21,478 bases of DNA, taken from NCBI GenBank assembly GCA_003254885.1, contig QANT01006949.1:1-21478 (forward strand), in the 5' to 3' direction. A program made the position numbers and the translations under genes. A model generated the notes under the pieces. That model saw only the letters and a program-made list of their open reading frames with translations. It did not search any database and was not told where the DNA came from. Positions 1 through 8,172 of this stretch are shown one piece after another (positions within the stretch are counted from its first letter, which is position 1; each line of letters begins with the position of its first letter). Source of the stretch: Purshia tridentata (taxonomy: Eukaryota; Streptophyta; Magnoliopsida; Rosales; Rosaceae).

Positions 1-11
1 GGAGCTCAATC

Positions 12-172
12 TATATTGTATTTTGATGATTGAAACCGTTTATATTTTAAGGATTATCCTTGCATAAAATTAGCTAAATCATAAATCATTTACCCATTTA
101 ATTAAATAGTCATCATTTCAAGTGTTTATTGAAAATATTTTATTCAACTATTCATTTGATCAAAATTAAATA
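12..172. repeat. Truncated copy of a fold-back MITE (partner of 5601-5866)
   Basis: This stretch matches the left arm, loop and start of the right arm of the fold-back element at 5601-5866. Shared blocks in the same order include ACCGTTTAT, a TTAGCTAAAT/TTAGTTAAAT block, the AATATT-containing loop and GATCAAAATTAAATA (158-172). The match stops at 172, and TGTTGATGCT begins at 174, so the rest of the right arm is missing. A TG at the breakpoint fits the start of an LTR-type insertion, but no matching right half or short target duplication was found downstream. The window begins close to the left end of the copy. Confidence 0.55.
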
Positions 173-173
173 G

Positions 174-1042
174 TGTTGATGCTAAAATTCTTGTTGGGCC
201 TGATTTTAACAATCAACAATGAATCAATCAAATATAAGCCTTCCACTCGAACGTCGCACTTCCTTCGAACTTTTGTCTCCTTGAATTGTTGGAATCTTCC
301 CGTGGGGTGTACCTGCAATAACACTCCGATACTAAAATGAGTGAATAATCCAATATGTTTCTCAGTGTATTCTCTTTTCTTAGGTTCGACCTGCCTTTTG
401 CATGGAGGCACGTTCCTTTTTATATTAAAAAAATAATTTTTCCGTTACTCCCTACCTTCGCGTCTTTTCTTCCCGTTATAATTCTTTAATGCGTTCGATC
501 GTTAGTGTCTTTAATTTGGTTCATGGGTCATTAAAACGGGGATAGAAAACGGGCTATGCCTTTAAGATACAAAAATGTTACCGTTTTTCTTGTTGGGCTT
601 AGACCTTTTGGGCTTCTCCTCTTCCCTTTGGATTGGGCCTGATTGTGTCTCAGCCCTGGGCTCGAGCCCAGCTATTTATGTCGCCCACAATGCCCCCTTT
701 TTTTTCTCTATCTGCCACGTGTTATGTCCTGGCTGGTAGAGGGAAAAAATGATGGCGTAAGTTGAAAAAGGCGTCTTTTGATTGTTTCGAGGCGCGTCTT
801 TTCGACCTCTGCCCCTCTCGAACCTCTTAGCTTCCCCAGCAACTCATTTTCGAATTCCTCTGTTTATTTAAGCCTTACCTTTCATCTTCGTAACCTACGA
901 TTCCCCAGCTTCCACAGTGCTTCTTAAGAACAAACCCCATTTTGCAAACTCGCGTCTTTCTGCCATTCGCCCAAGGGTCTTCGGTGATTCCTAGCTTGCT
1001 CTTCTTCCTCACTCTCGTGTAAGTCTCTCTTCTCTTTTTATA
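174..1042. other. Non-coding 5' region of the transposon relic (possible LTR-like sequence)
   Basis: No supportable gene is present. The stretch begins TGTTGATGCT next to the broken MITE and is less AT-rich than its surroundings. It contains recurring TTCGA/CTTCGA and GGGCTT/GGGCC motifs and a TATA-like TTTATTTAAG at 863-872, about 170 bases before the relic's ATG at 1043. It may be the promoter and leader of the gypsy-type gene that follows. A second LTR was looked for between 3200 and 3800 and not seen, so the LTR reading is only an inference. Confidence 0.3.
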
Positions 1043-3221
1043 ATGGGTAAACTCACCCAACTAGTTTATTACTAGGAACCCACTGTAGAGCAACTTAAGA
1101 AAATAGTTAGGGATTACGAGATTCCTCCCACTATCAAAGTTCAATCTCTTCCAGAAAATTGTAGTGTAACGACTGGGGAGGGTATTCCAGAGGGATCGTT
1201 AGTGATTTCGGCCGACTCCCTACAGTATATCAGATTTTCCCTTCATCCCTTTTCCATGTCATTCTTAACAAAATGGGCGTCCACCCTCTTCAGTTGAATC
1301 CTAGTTGTTTCCAACTGATTTCTGCTCTTCTGGGTTTCGGGCTTTCTGTGGGGGCGGCCTTCGGGTTCGTAGACTTCTTTTTCTGTTATAAGTGGAGTAA
1401 GGTCAACGAACTCGACGAGTCTTGTACTTTCTATTTCACTCCTAAAACCGATGCCCCCAAACATGATCGCCCCACTTCACATTGTGGGTGGAAAAGTAGA
1501 CCGGTGATGTTGACCGGCGAGTGGGCTGCCCCCGAACTCAGCAATGTGCCTCTCCCAACTCGTTTTTCTCATTCTCCTGGTATTCCTAATTTCGATGAAT
1601 ATCGTCATCTTGCAATTGGTGTCATTTGCCAACGTTTGTCGATCACTAACATTCTTCGTTTTCTTTTTCCAGATAAATCCTGTTTTATGGAGGCCAGACT
1701 AGTTCACGATAGGTTTCTAGCCCTTAAGGCTCACTTTGAACTTGGGAATCCGAAACACAGCATCGGCTGGTTCTCCACACCTCAAGTTCTTCATCGAATC
1801 AGTTCTCAGCGCCAATCCATCATATACGCGCCTTTTTCTGAGGAGAAGCGTTCGGGCTTCGAAGGTTATGCTCCCAGAGACTTCGTGGGCGGTTTGATTT
1901 TGCGTTCAGAGGACTTAGCTTTGACAGACGACGGTAGAAGAAGGATTGAGCAGCTAAGAGCAAAATTCAAGGCTCAAGTCGACGTTCTTTCGGTTGACTC
2001 TAAAGAAACTGCTTCTGATACTGAGGGGATCGACATGCAGCGAAGAAAGCTTGAACTCATGAAGGACCCAATTCTGGAGAGAAAGAGAAAGAGAAATGAC
2101 CGGAAAGCCCCTTCGAAGGCAAAAGTGACGAAGGTCACTTCGACGGTCGAAGAAGGACCAGTCCTCGATGCTCCTGCCCCTTCGACAGCTGCGGCTATCG
2201 AACCGCCTTCTTCGGTAGCTGGTAGTCAAAGTCCACCTCCACTCTCCACTTCTTCACCTCCTCGAATTCCAAGTTCGAATGCTCGTCCAACTGCTCCCCT
2301 CCCACCATTTATCCCATATATGAAGAGATCGAATGGATCTCGGGTTTTACTAAGTGATTCTGCTGTCCACGATGAGAGCACCGCGATCGCAATCACGAGG
2401 GGTTGCGTGCTTCCACAGGATGCTGCTGGGGTCGCCCAGTTGAATGATGGGGCTCTCATCGCTGCCACCCACTTAGCCAGTTATACGGTAATAAGCCCTT
2501 CGACATGTTTTCATATATATATGTATATATTTTTTTTTAACTATATGCATTTTTCCTGCAGGTGAACATGCTGAACGTGGACCTGACCAGCCGCCTGCTA
2601 GCGGTAAAGCATGAGCTTCGTCAGGAGGTTGAGAGAGGGGAAGCTGCCAGGAAGAAATTTGCCGATGTCGAGGTGCTACTTTCTCAAGTCAAGAGGGAAC
2701 TGGCAGAGGCAAATGTTGGGCGATGCCGGGCCGAAGAGGATAGGGACTTGCATGCTGAGAACTTCGAGGGTGCGCAGAAAGAACTCGAGACTTCTAGGGC
2801 TCGGGTAGCTGAATTGGAGAAGGAACTGGCGATCGAGAAAGCTGAACGCCAGGCTGAGTTTGATGACTGCCAGACTTTGATTGGCATTGATCAAGCTCGG
2901 TTTTTCAGACTTGGCTGGGTTCAGAGGGCCGAACCTGAAGATGGTCGTTTGTATGAGGGCCCAGAAGCCGTGGATGCTCTTCAAGGAATCACCGAGCCTT
3001 ATGACTATCTCCTTGGGATGCGTCCTGGCGATCGAGCCCCTGCTTTGAGCCCTTCTTCTGATGAAGAGGTTGTTGAGGTTCCACTCCAAGGAAACCCTCA
3101 TTCTGCCCCCAGTGCTGATGCTTTGGTGCCCCCTTCGTCTTCGACGATCGATGCTTCTAATCCCCCATCCGAGCAATATTTTTCCTTTTCATTCTCTTTT
3201 TTATTTTTACTGAACTTCTAA
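1043..3221 (+). pseudogene. Decayed gypsy-type transposon protein gene (Transposase_28-like), with one intron
   Basis: The translated product resembles the plant 'putative gypsy type transposon' family (Pfam Transposase_28). It has an LHPF block (1241-1252), a QLNP block just after 1273, then a GW-K and GEW block near 1486-1525. Three parts are visible. The first runs from the ATG at 1043 and carries an in-frame TAG at 1073-1075. A one-base deletion in an A run at about 1268-1273 then shifts the frame, and the second part reads 1273-2487. A GT..AG intron at 2488-2561 (donor GGTAAT, pyrimidine tract, CTGCAG acceptor) joins in phase 0 to 2562-3221. The middle is Pro/Ser-rich. Exon 2 is charged and heptad-like (about 2580-2860), suggesting a coiled coil. 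The last codons are T-rich and look like read-through into non-coding sequence. No reverse transcriptase or integrase is present, so the copy is non-autonomous and very probably dead. Family assignment is by eye. Confidence 0.65.
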
Positions 3222-3484
3222 TTTTGCTAAAATCTCAGTTGTAATTTTGACTGTTCTTTTAAATTTCAATTTTTATTTCGTTTTAATTCTGCTGGTTTCA
3301 AATTCAAATTTCACCTACTGCTATTTAATTCTCAAAGAGTAACGTAATATTCTTGAAATATCATCTATATTAATTCGTGGCGTAAAACTCGCATTCTAGG
3401 AAATTATTCTAAGTATAAATACCTGTTCTTTGTCACCTTTGGTTGCATGAAAGTTGTGCTTACTGTGAGTACTTTGAAATAATC
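3222..3484. other. AT-rich stretch with a TATA-like box at 3414-3421
   Basis: AT-rich sequence follows the stop of the transposon relic. TATAAATA lies at 3414-3421, about 65 bases ahead of an ATG at 3485. The box and the short reading frame behind it may be chance. Nothing else is recognisable. Confidence 0.25.
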
Positions 3485-3733
3485 ATGGGTAGAGATCGTA
3501 AGATCAAGCTTCACTTTGAGCTTCGTGCAAGTAAGAAGAGAAAGCCAGTTGCTTCGCCTGGACTCTCTGTTTCTTTGAGCTCTCCAAGTTTGACGGACTC
3601 GAAGGCTACTAGTTTTTCCTCGAAGTTACATTCTCGCTCGAGGACCGATGGAATGGGGCACAAGAATGACATCTCCAAACCTTTGTCCCCGATATGCAAA
3701 TCTGAGAACCCTCATACGATTCGATCGATATAG
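3485..3733 (+). CDS. Hypothetical 82-residue Ser/Lys-rich frame, doubtful
   Basis: An open frame runs from ATG 3485 to TAG 3731-3733. The product is basic and serine-rich, with a KKRK cluster near its start, and matches no family I know. It lies 65 bases past a TATAAATA and may be a leftover 3' exon of the transposon relic upstream. Against a real gene are its short length, low complexity and position in a transposon-rich area. It could equally be a chance frame. Confidence 0.15.
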   Translation: MGRDRKIKLHFELRASKKRKPVASPGLSVSLSSPSLTDSKATSFSSKLHSRSRTDGMGHKNDISKPLSPICKSENPHTIRSI

Positions 3734-4491
3734 AGTGGAACCCATGAAGGATCTTTTAAATAAAATTATTTGAGAGATTCCTCAATGAAAGGGATTTATT
3801 GTATAATCTACAATTAATTTATTTATATATATATAAAGTTTCACTCTAAGAAAAAAAAAAAACCAATTCAAAAAATTCTCATCCATTATGATAAAAAAAT
3901 ATATATTTTTTTTTTTAAACCCCATCTATTTAGAAAAATAAAATAAAATGCTCATTTATCCACTTCAACGTTGAAGCTCATCAAATCTTACCTTTGGTCA
4001 ACTATCTCATAAGAAATATTCAATGACTTAGCTATGTTATCCATTGAAAATAACAAAATCAAATTGACTTCAACTAGCTAGCAAGAATTCTTTTCGGGTG
4101 CAAATTATAAAGGGAAAATCTAAACATAAATTAGCAATTAGGAGAACTTATCAAGATAGCAGATGCTAGTAAATCAGTAATATGGAGTAGTTTTAAGGGG
4201 GAAGTATTTGATATTTTGGTTCAGAGTGACAAGAATAGCTGGTATTATTTTTACAATGGTATAGATCGATGAAGTTGGATGTCGACATTTACTAACCAAA
4301 AATTCATGAATAATTGAAATTAAAATCCATATATCTGTCAAAATTTTGGTACAAAGTGACCGTACATCATGAATTAATTAATTAATGTCGACCCATTATG
4401 AAAAGGGAAATACTTGGACCAAAAAGGAAAAAGAATAGTCATCCCTCTTCTTGAAGGTCATGCAGATCAAAAAAATAAAAATAAAAGCAAA
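3734..4491. other. AT-rich intergenic stretch
   Basis: No gene is seen. The stretch has homopolymer A and T runs (3851-3862, 3907-3916) and an ATTAATTAATTAAT run near 4374-4387. Two similar phrases, TTTTGGTTCAGAGTGAC (about 4215) and TTTTGGTACAAAGTGAC (about 4344), may be fragments of an old repeat. Confidence 0.4.
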
Positions 4492-4499
4492 GGAAGAGG

Positions 4500-5438
4500 T
4501 AGGGGTCGGGCCGGGCCTTGGGCTCGACCCGGGTTCGGGCTTGGATTAGAGAAGCTTAATAGGATTTTTGAGCCGGGCTGGGCTTGGGCTTAAATACAGA
4601 AGCCCAAAGCCCACTTGTCGAACTTGGGCCTTGCGGGCTTTTGGGCCTGGTCAGGCTAGGCCCAAACGGGCTTTTGGACATTTTTGGCTTCTTTTTTGTG
4701 TTTATTGCTTGAATATTAAACACAACTAAAGAAAAAAAATTTAATATTTAATTTAGCTTATTTGGATATTTAATTTAGTCAAAACTTAATAAGTTCATAT
4801 ACATTAGGCCTCATCAATTTTGGTTTTTATATTTTATACTTATTAAATAATAGTTTTAGTGTATAATGTTTAGAGAAGGGCCTAAACCCTTAACAATTGG
4901 AAGATTGAGGTTTGGGAAATTGGGGTTTGGGCAATTGGGAGATTGAATAATTTAGGTGTAATTGGGGTTTCAATGGATCTAATTGACTAATAGACTAATT
5001 TAAGAGTAATTGAATTTCAAATTTTCAATTGGGTAATTGATTATTTGATTAGTAGATTACATAATATATAATACATATAAATTATAAATTATGCATTGAT
5101 ATGTAAATATGTTATAATTATATGTATGTAAATTTATAATTATAAGACTATAAGTTATATGTAATTATATATAACTATATATTTAGTTATATAATTATAT
5201 AAATTGTTATATGAATTAAAATTCGGCCCTAATTCAGGCCATTTTTTGGCTTTGGGCAGGCCTAAGCGGGCTAGGCTTCGGGCGGCCTTGGACTTTAAAG
5301 AGATAGCCCAAAGCCCGCCCAAGAGACTTTCGGGCCGGGTCAGGCCAGCCCAAATTTCTAGCCTAATAAAGCTTCGGGCCCAATGGGTCAGGCGGGCTTC
5401 GGGTGGGCTTCGAGCCTTGGGCTTTTTCGTGACTCCTG
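4500..5438. mobile_element. Non-autonomous hAT-like element, 939 bp, with perfect 8-bp target duplication
   Basis: GGAAGAGG occurs immediately before the element (4492-4499) and immediately after it (5439-5446), a perfect 8-bp duplication as hAT transposases make. The left end reads TAGGGGTCGGG and the right end, reverse complemented, reads CAGGAGTCACG. Both are degenerate versions of the common plant hAT end (C/T)AGGGGTG. Both subterminal regions (4500-4690 and 5225-5430) are packed with GGGCC, GGGCTT and GCCCAAA motifs in both orientations, typical of hAT transposase-binding subterminal repeats. The centre (4700-5220) is very AT-rich, with TTGGGGTTT/AATTGGG repeats near 4900-4970. No transposase is encoded. 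Open frames crossing the GC-rich arms are by-products of the repeats. Confidence 0.82.
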
Positions 5439-5600
5439 GGAAGAGGGTAGAGGATATTAAGGAGAGATCCTTACATATAGATGTAGTAATTAAAAGGGGA
5501 AGGTATAGAATCAGTTATATATATATAATATATATAGACACGGTAGTACGATTCTATAAATAAAATTATTTGTAATGTGTCTTATGAAGCCTATTGATTT

Positions 5601-5866
5601 TATAGTTTTTTAATAATTCGAACCGTTTATTTGTTAAATTTCTATTCATAAATCATTCTTACAAAAAATTAGTTAAATTAAAAATCATTTGTCGATCTAA
5701 CTATGATTAAACAAATAGACGACCAAAAATATTCAATAAAATCGTCCATTTGTTTGATCAAAATTAAATAAGCAAATATGTTCCTATTCAGCTAATTTTT
5801 TATTAAAGATGATATATAAATAGAGATTTAGAAAATAAACGATTCAAATTATTGAAAAACTACATA
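5601..5866. mobile_element. Fold-back MITE, long hairpin of about 266 bp
   Basis: The left arm (5601-5722) pairs with the reverse complement of the right arm (5742-5866) over almost its whole length, at roughly three-quarters identity by eye. A loop of about 19 bases lies near 5723-5741. Examples of paired blocks are ACAAATAGACGA (5711-5722) with TCGTCCATTTGT (5742-5753), and AAAAAATTAG with CTAATTTTTT. The element is non-coding. A second, truncated copy lies at 12-172, so it is a dispersed family. Target duplications could not be settled in the AT-rich flanks. Such hairpins often produce 24-nt small RNAs in plants; that is family knowledge and not something seen here. Confidence 0.7.
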
Positions 5867-6043
5867 GTAGTGTGGATCCCATTAAGTATCATATCTTTAG
5901 TGTTAATGTATATATATATTTATATTGATATGATCGGTGAGAAATAATTCTAATTACAAAGGTAAAGAGCATGATCCATGCTGTATACCCAAAAAATATA
6001 AATCATGATCCATGAACTTAGATAAAAATTGGAGATTAATAAT

Positions 6044-6356
6044 TCAGCTTCCTCTCCCGCCCAATCGCCTGTCAACAATCTCCTTCTCCTCCCCTCCTCT
6101 TCTTCTTCAACTTGTCAACTTTAATTTTTTTCTTTGATTCAGTAGCACTAGTAGAAGACAACCTGTCATTCTTTCTGAGCCTACAAATCACCAGCTGGTC
6201 ATAACAAGAACGACCAGCAGCATCAACAAGACTGTACTCGTCGATGAACCACCCTTTGTGGTGTTCCGACCCTTTCTCTTCGTATCTCAGCTTCCTCTTC
6301 CGCCCAATAGCCACCTTTTCAACAATGATCTCCTCCTTCTTCTCCTCCTCATCTTC
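6044..6356. repeat. Short duplication, period about 243 bp, spanning the end of the NAC gene
   Basis: The segment at 6044-6108 (start TCAGCTTCCTCTCCCGCCCA) is a diverged copy of 6287-6356 (start TCAGCTTCCTCTTCCGCCCA). Both continue through CCCAAT-GCC, TCAACAA and TCTCC-TTCT-CTCC blocks in the same order, with small indels. The 6287 copy codes within the NAC domain (the region ending at GRKRKLRY). The 6044 copy overlaps the last codons and stop of the same gene in another frame and continues past the stop. So the present C-terminus overlaps a copied piece of the gene's own coding sequence. Confidence 0.6.
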
Positions 6357-6725
6357 ATCATCATCATCATTATCATCATCATCATCATGATGTTCATATA
6401 TCAACTTTGCAGCCTCTCCTGCGCTCCAAGTCCCCAACCCCACCTTACGATCAACGCGTGAACGGCTCTCCAAACCGTGGCGGGCCAAACTGGTGAAGAA
6501 GTACAATTCTGTGTTGAACAGTGTTGGGACCCCAAGCTTCTTGCGTATCTCCCATGGTTTGGTTTCGATGAAATCGTCAAACTGTGGCACATTGAATGGT
6601 TGCTCTACCGTCGCTCCTTTCACCTTGTTACGAAGGTAATAACCCACCAGTTCTTGGTCCGAGGGGTTGAACCTGAAACCCACCGGAGCACCCACATATG
6701 AACTCGAATACTTAGGAACCACCAT
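6072..6725 (-). CDS. Divergent intronless NAC-domain protein, 217 residues
   Basis: NAC proteins are plant-specific, DNA-binding transcription factors that act as dimers in the nucleus. Subdomain A is clear (residues 14-37, VGFRFNPSDQELVGYYLRNK). Subdomain B-like sequence ends in KPWEI (56-60), followed by a C-like FF..R..RSR..G.GTW block (76-100). A D-like block has IGRKRKLRY (140-148) and WFIDEYSLVD (159-168), and E ends VICRLRKND (179-187). Odd points: an Asp/Glu run of about 20 residues (114-132), coded by a GAT repeat, separates C from D. The canonical WKATG is WSAGE. Most NAC genes have introns inside the domain and this one has none. The C-terminus is a short basic tail (KKKIKVDKLKKKRR) with no obvious activation region. 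The ATG at 6725 has A at -3 and G at +4. It could be a functional family member, a NAC regulator with weak DNA binding, or a decaying copy. Confidence 0.8.
   Translation of the reverse strand: MVVPKYSSSYVGAPVGFRFNPSDQELVGYYLRNKVKGATVEQPFNVPQFDDFIETKPWEIRKKLGVPTLFNTELYFFTSLARHGLESRSRVDRKVGLGTWSAGEAAKLIYEHHDDDDDNDDDDEDEEEKKEEIIVEKVAIGRKRKLRYEEKGSEHHKGWFIDEYSLVDAAGRSCYDQLVICRLRKNDRLSSTSATESKKKIKVDKLKKKRRGGEGDC
6356..6388. repeat. TCA/GAT trinucleotide microsatellite inside the NAC gene
   Basis: A (TCA)n run interrupted once by TTA. On the minus strand it codes the Asp-rich part of the acidic stretch. It keeps the reading frame, and its length is likely to vary between alleles. Confidence 0.85.
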
Positions 6726-6930
6726 TGTTAATCAAGGGTTTTGAGTTTACTTTTTGCTTGCAGAGTAAGAGAGAAGGAAATAGAAACAAAGAAAGTTTCT
6801 TGTTTTGATTAGGAAATTAGAACTTTTAGAAAGTGATCAATACATTATGGTTGCAAGTGGGGTGGGTCGATGATGTGAAAATTTAAACTTTGGTAAAATA
6901 ATTCAGACTTTATTCGTTTCCCTCATGAGG

Positions 6931-6938
6931 TATTTATA
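6931..6938 (-). promoter_or_regulatory. Candidate TATA box of the NAC gene
   Basis: TATAAATA on the minus strand, 206-213 bases upstream of the ATG at 6725. A start site about 30 bases further on would give a leader of roughly 175 bases. The sequence around it (TATAAATACCTCATGAGGG) could also belong to an old LTR, so the assignment is tentative. Confidence 0.35.
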
Positions 6939-7241
6939 GGAGTCTAATCCTATGTCCACAAGGATAAGGAAAAATGACAAATTTATTGTAATTAGACTAG
7001 AACTAGGATAACATAATTAAGGTAAGGTAAGTAAATTAGGGCTAGAAGTACCCTAAATTACAACTCATGGAGATTGCCTAAATCAGCTAATTGGTCTTCT
7101 TTTTTCACAAATTGAAAATTATGTAACACAATCTTCAATTGTTCGTTCAAAAATCTATTGACTTTAGTATTAATCTTTAACCGGTTGACAACTTGAGAAT
7201 CTTTATATTAGAAGATTCGACACCTGAAAAATCAACTGTAT
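6939..7241. other. Intergenic stretch upstream of the NAC gene
   Basis: No gene is seen. The AT-rich sequence carries AGGATAAGG, AACTAGGATAA and a CCCTAAATTACAA phrase, in a style common in plant copia LTRs. I could not find LTR ends or a primer-binding site. It may supply promoter sequence to the NAC gene. Confidence 0.3.
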
Positions 7242-7700
7242 TCATGTACATAAATACAGTTGATCAAATTGATAAGAGCTAAAAATACTCCCACCATTAA
7301 TTTTGGCCATTGGCTCAATGTTACTCATGTTTTCACACCTGCCAGGACCCAATATTCTAACTCTGGTAAATGCATTTATCAGTAAAAAAGTGTCTGAGTA
7401 AGGCCACATCCAGTGAATAATGTCACTCCAACAAACCTTGCTGATATGAGCTTCTTGCATGTCTTGTTGGAAAACTCAACAAGATTCCAACTTCTCAAAA
7501 GCAAATAAATGTATCACAATAAAATCACTCTTAAGCCCACATGGCACTCTTAAGCCCACATGTAGACACCAAGTCATTGGCTGCATCCATAGCATTATAG
7601 AACAAGATGAACACCACATAATCCATGGTCGTGCACCCAAACATTATTATAGGCAGCCAAAGATGTGATAATTACACCACAACCACTTGTAAGTTGTAGT
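7242..7700 (-). pseudogene. Possible PPR-like gene relic
   Basis: On the minus strand, frames broken by stops read first GLKSDFIVIHLFAFEKLESC (about 7545-7486), then, in another frame, a VFQQ-M..A stretch, VCWSDIIHWMWPY and a 72-codon open end (7460-7242). The order (GLKSD....., then VF..M, then VCWSDIIH) recalls plant pentatricopeptide repeats, where VFD-M precedes a W-amI motif. The resemblance is weak and the reading is broken, so this is a low-confidence relic and may be coincidence. There is no start codon or intact repeat. Confidence 0.2.
7526..7563. repeat. 19-bp tandem duplication
   Basis: CACTCTTAAGCCCACATGG (7526-7544) is followed directly by CACTCTTAAGCCCACATGT (7545-7563), two adjacent copies differing only in the last base. 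It looks like a recent slippage duplication. Confidence 0.9.
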
Positions 7701-8172
7701 AACAGCTCTCATCAAGCATACTAACCTCCAAACTTAATCCCCTCATAATCAGTAAAGCAACATACACTGGAGTATCATAAGGTTTGGCTGATTTTTTTAT
7801 GCAATTATAAACCCTGTGATTATATTCACAAGAAATTAGGGAAAAAAGAATGGGAGGGACAAGGAGTTTGGAAGCAAGAAAGAAAAACTTTCTTTTGCTC
7901 GGACTTGTCTCATAAATGAAGATTTATATACACTACAATACAACAGGTGTATAAAGGGTAGATACCCATAAATTAAATGGAAGAGAAAATAATTTTAAAA
8001 AGGAGAAAATAAAAAGCCGGGCGAAAGTGGGAAGGACTGAAAAAGTGAAAACAAAAAAGGCAAAAGAGGTGTTTGCTTCCCTTCATATTGACTCTTGCTT
8101 CGCCTCATTAGCATCACAATAATTGATACAAAATGTTGTTCATGGAGGACTCCCTCCCTCCCTCCCTCCTTG
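7701..8172 (-). other. 3' flank and probable 3' UTR of the PRAF gene, with a GGGA microsatellite
   Basis: On the minus strand this follows the PRAF stop codon at 8173-8175. A (GGGA)n run, CCCT on the plus strand at 8151-8170, begins three bases past the stop. No canonical AATAAA was seen on the minus strand, so the end of the transcript cannot be placed. No gene was recognised in the rest. Confidence 0.4.

Noticed and set aside
1954..2468. Minus-strand frames of 80-91 codons under the transposon relic
   Set aside because: They are antisense shadows of the Pro/Ser-rich coding region, with no family resemblance.
5204..5563. A 119-codon open frame across the GGGC-rich arm of the hAT-like element
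   Set aside because: It lies mostly in transposon subterminal repeats, runs through the target duplication into flanking DNA and resembles no protein. GC-rich repeats tend to give long chance frames.
6840..7240. A possible reversed copia LTR with TATAAATA and AATAAA upstream of the NAC gene
   Set aside because: No LTR ends with a short target duplication and no primer-binding site could be found. A host promoter explains the TATA box as well.
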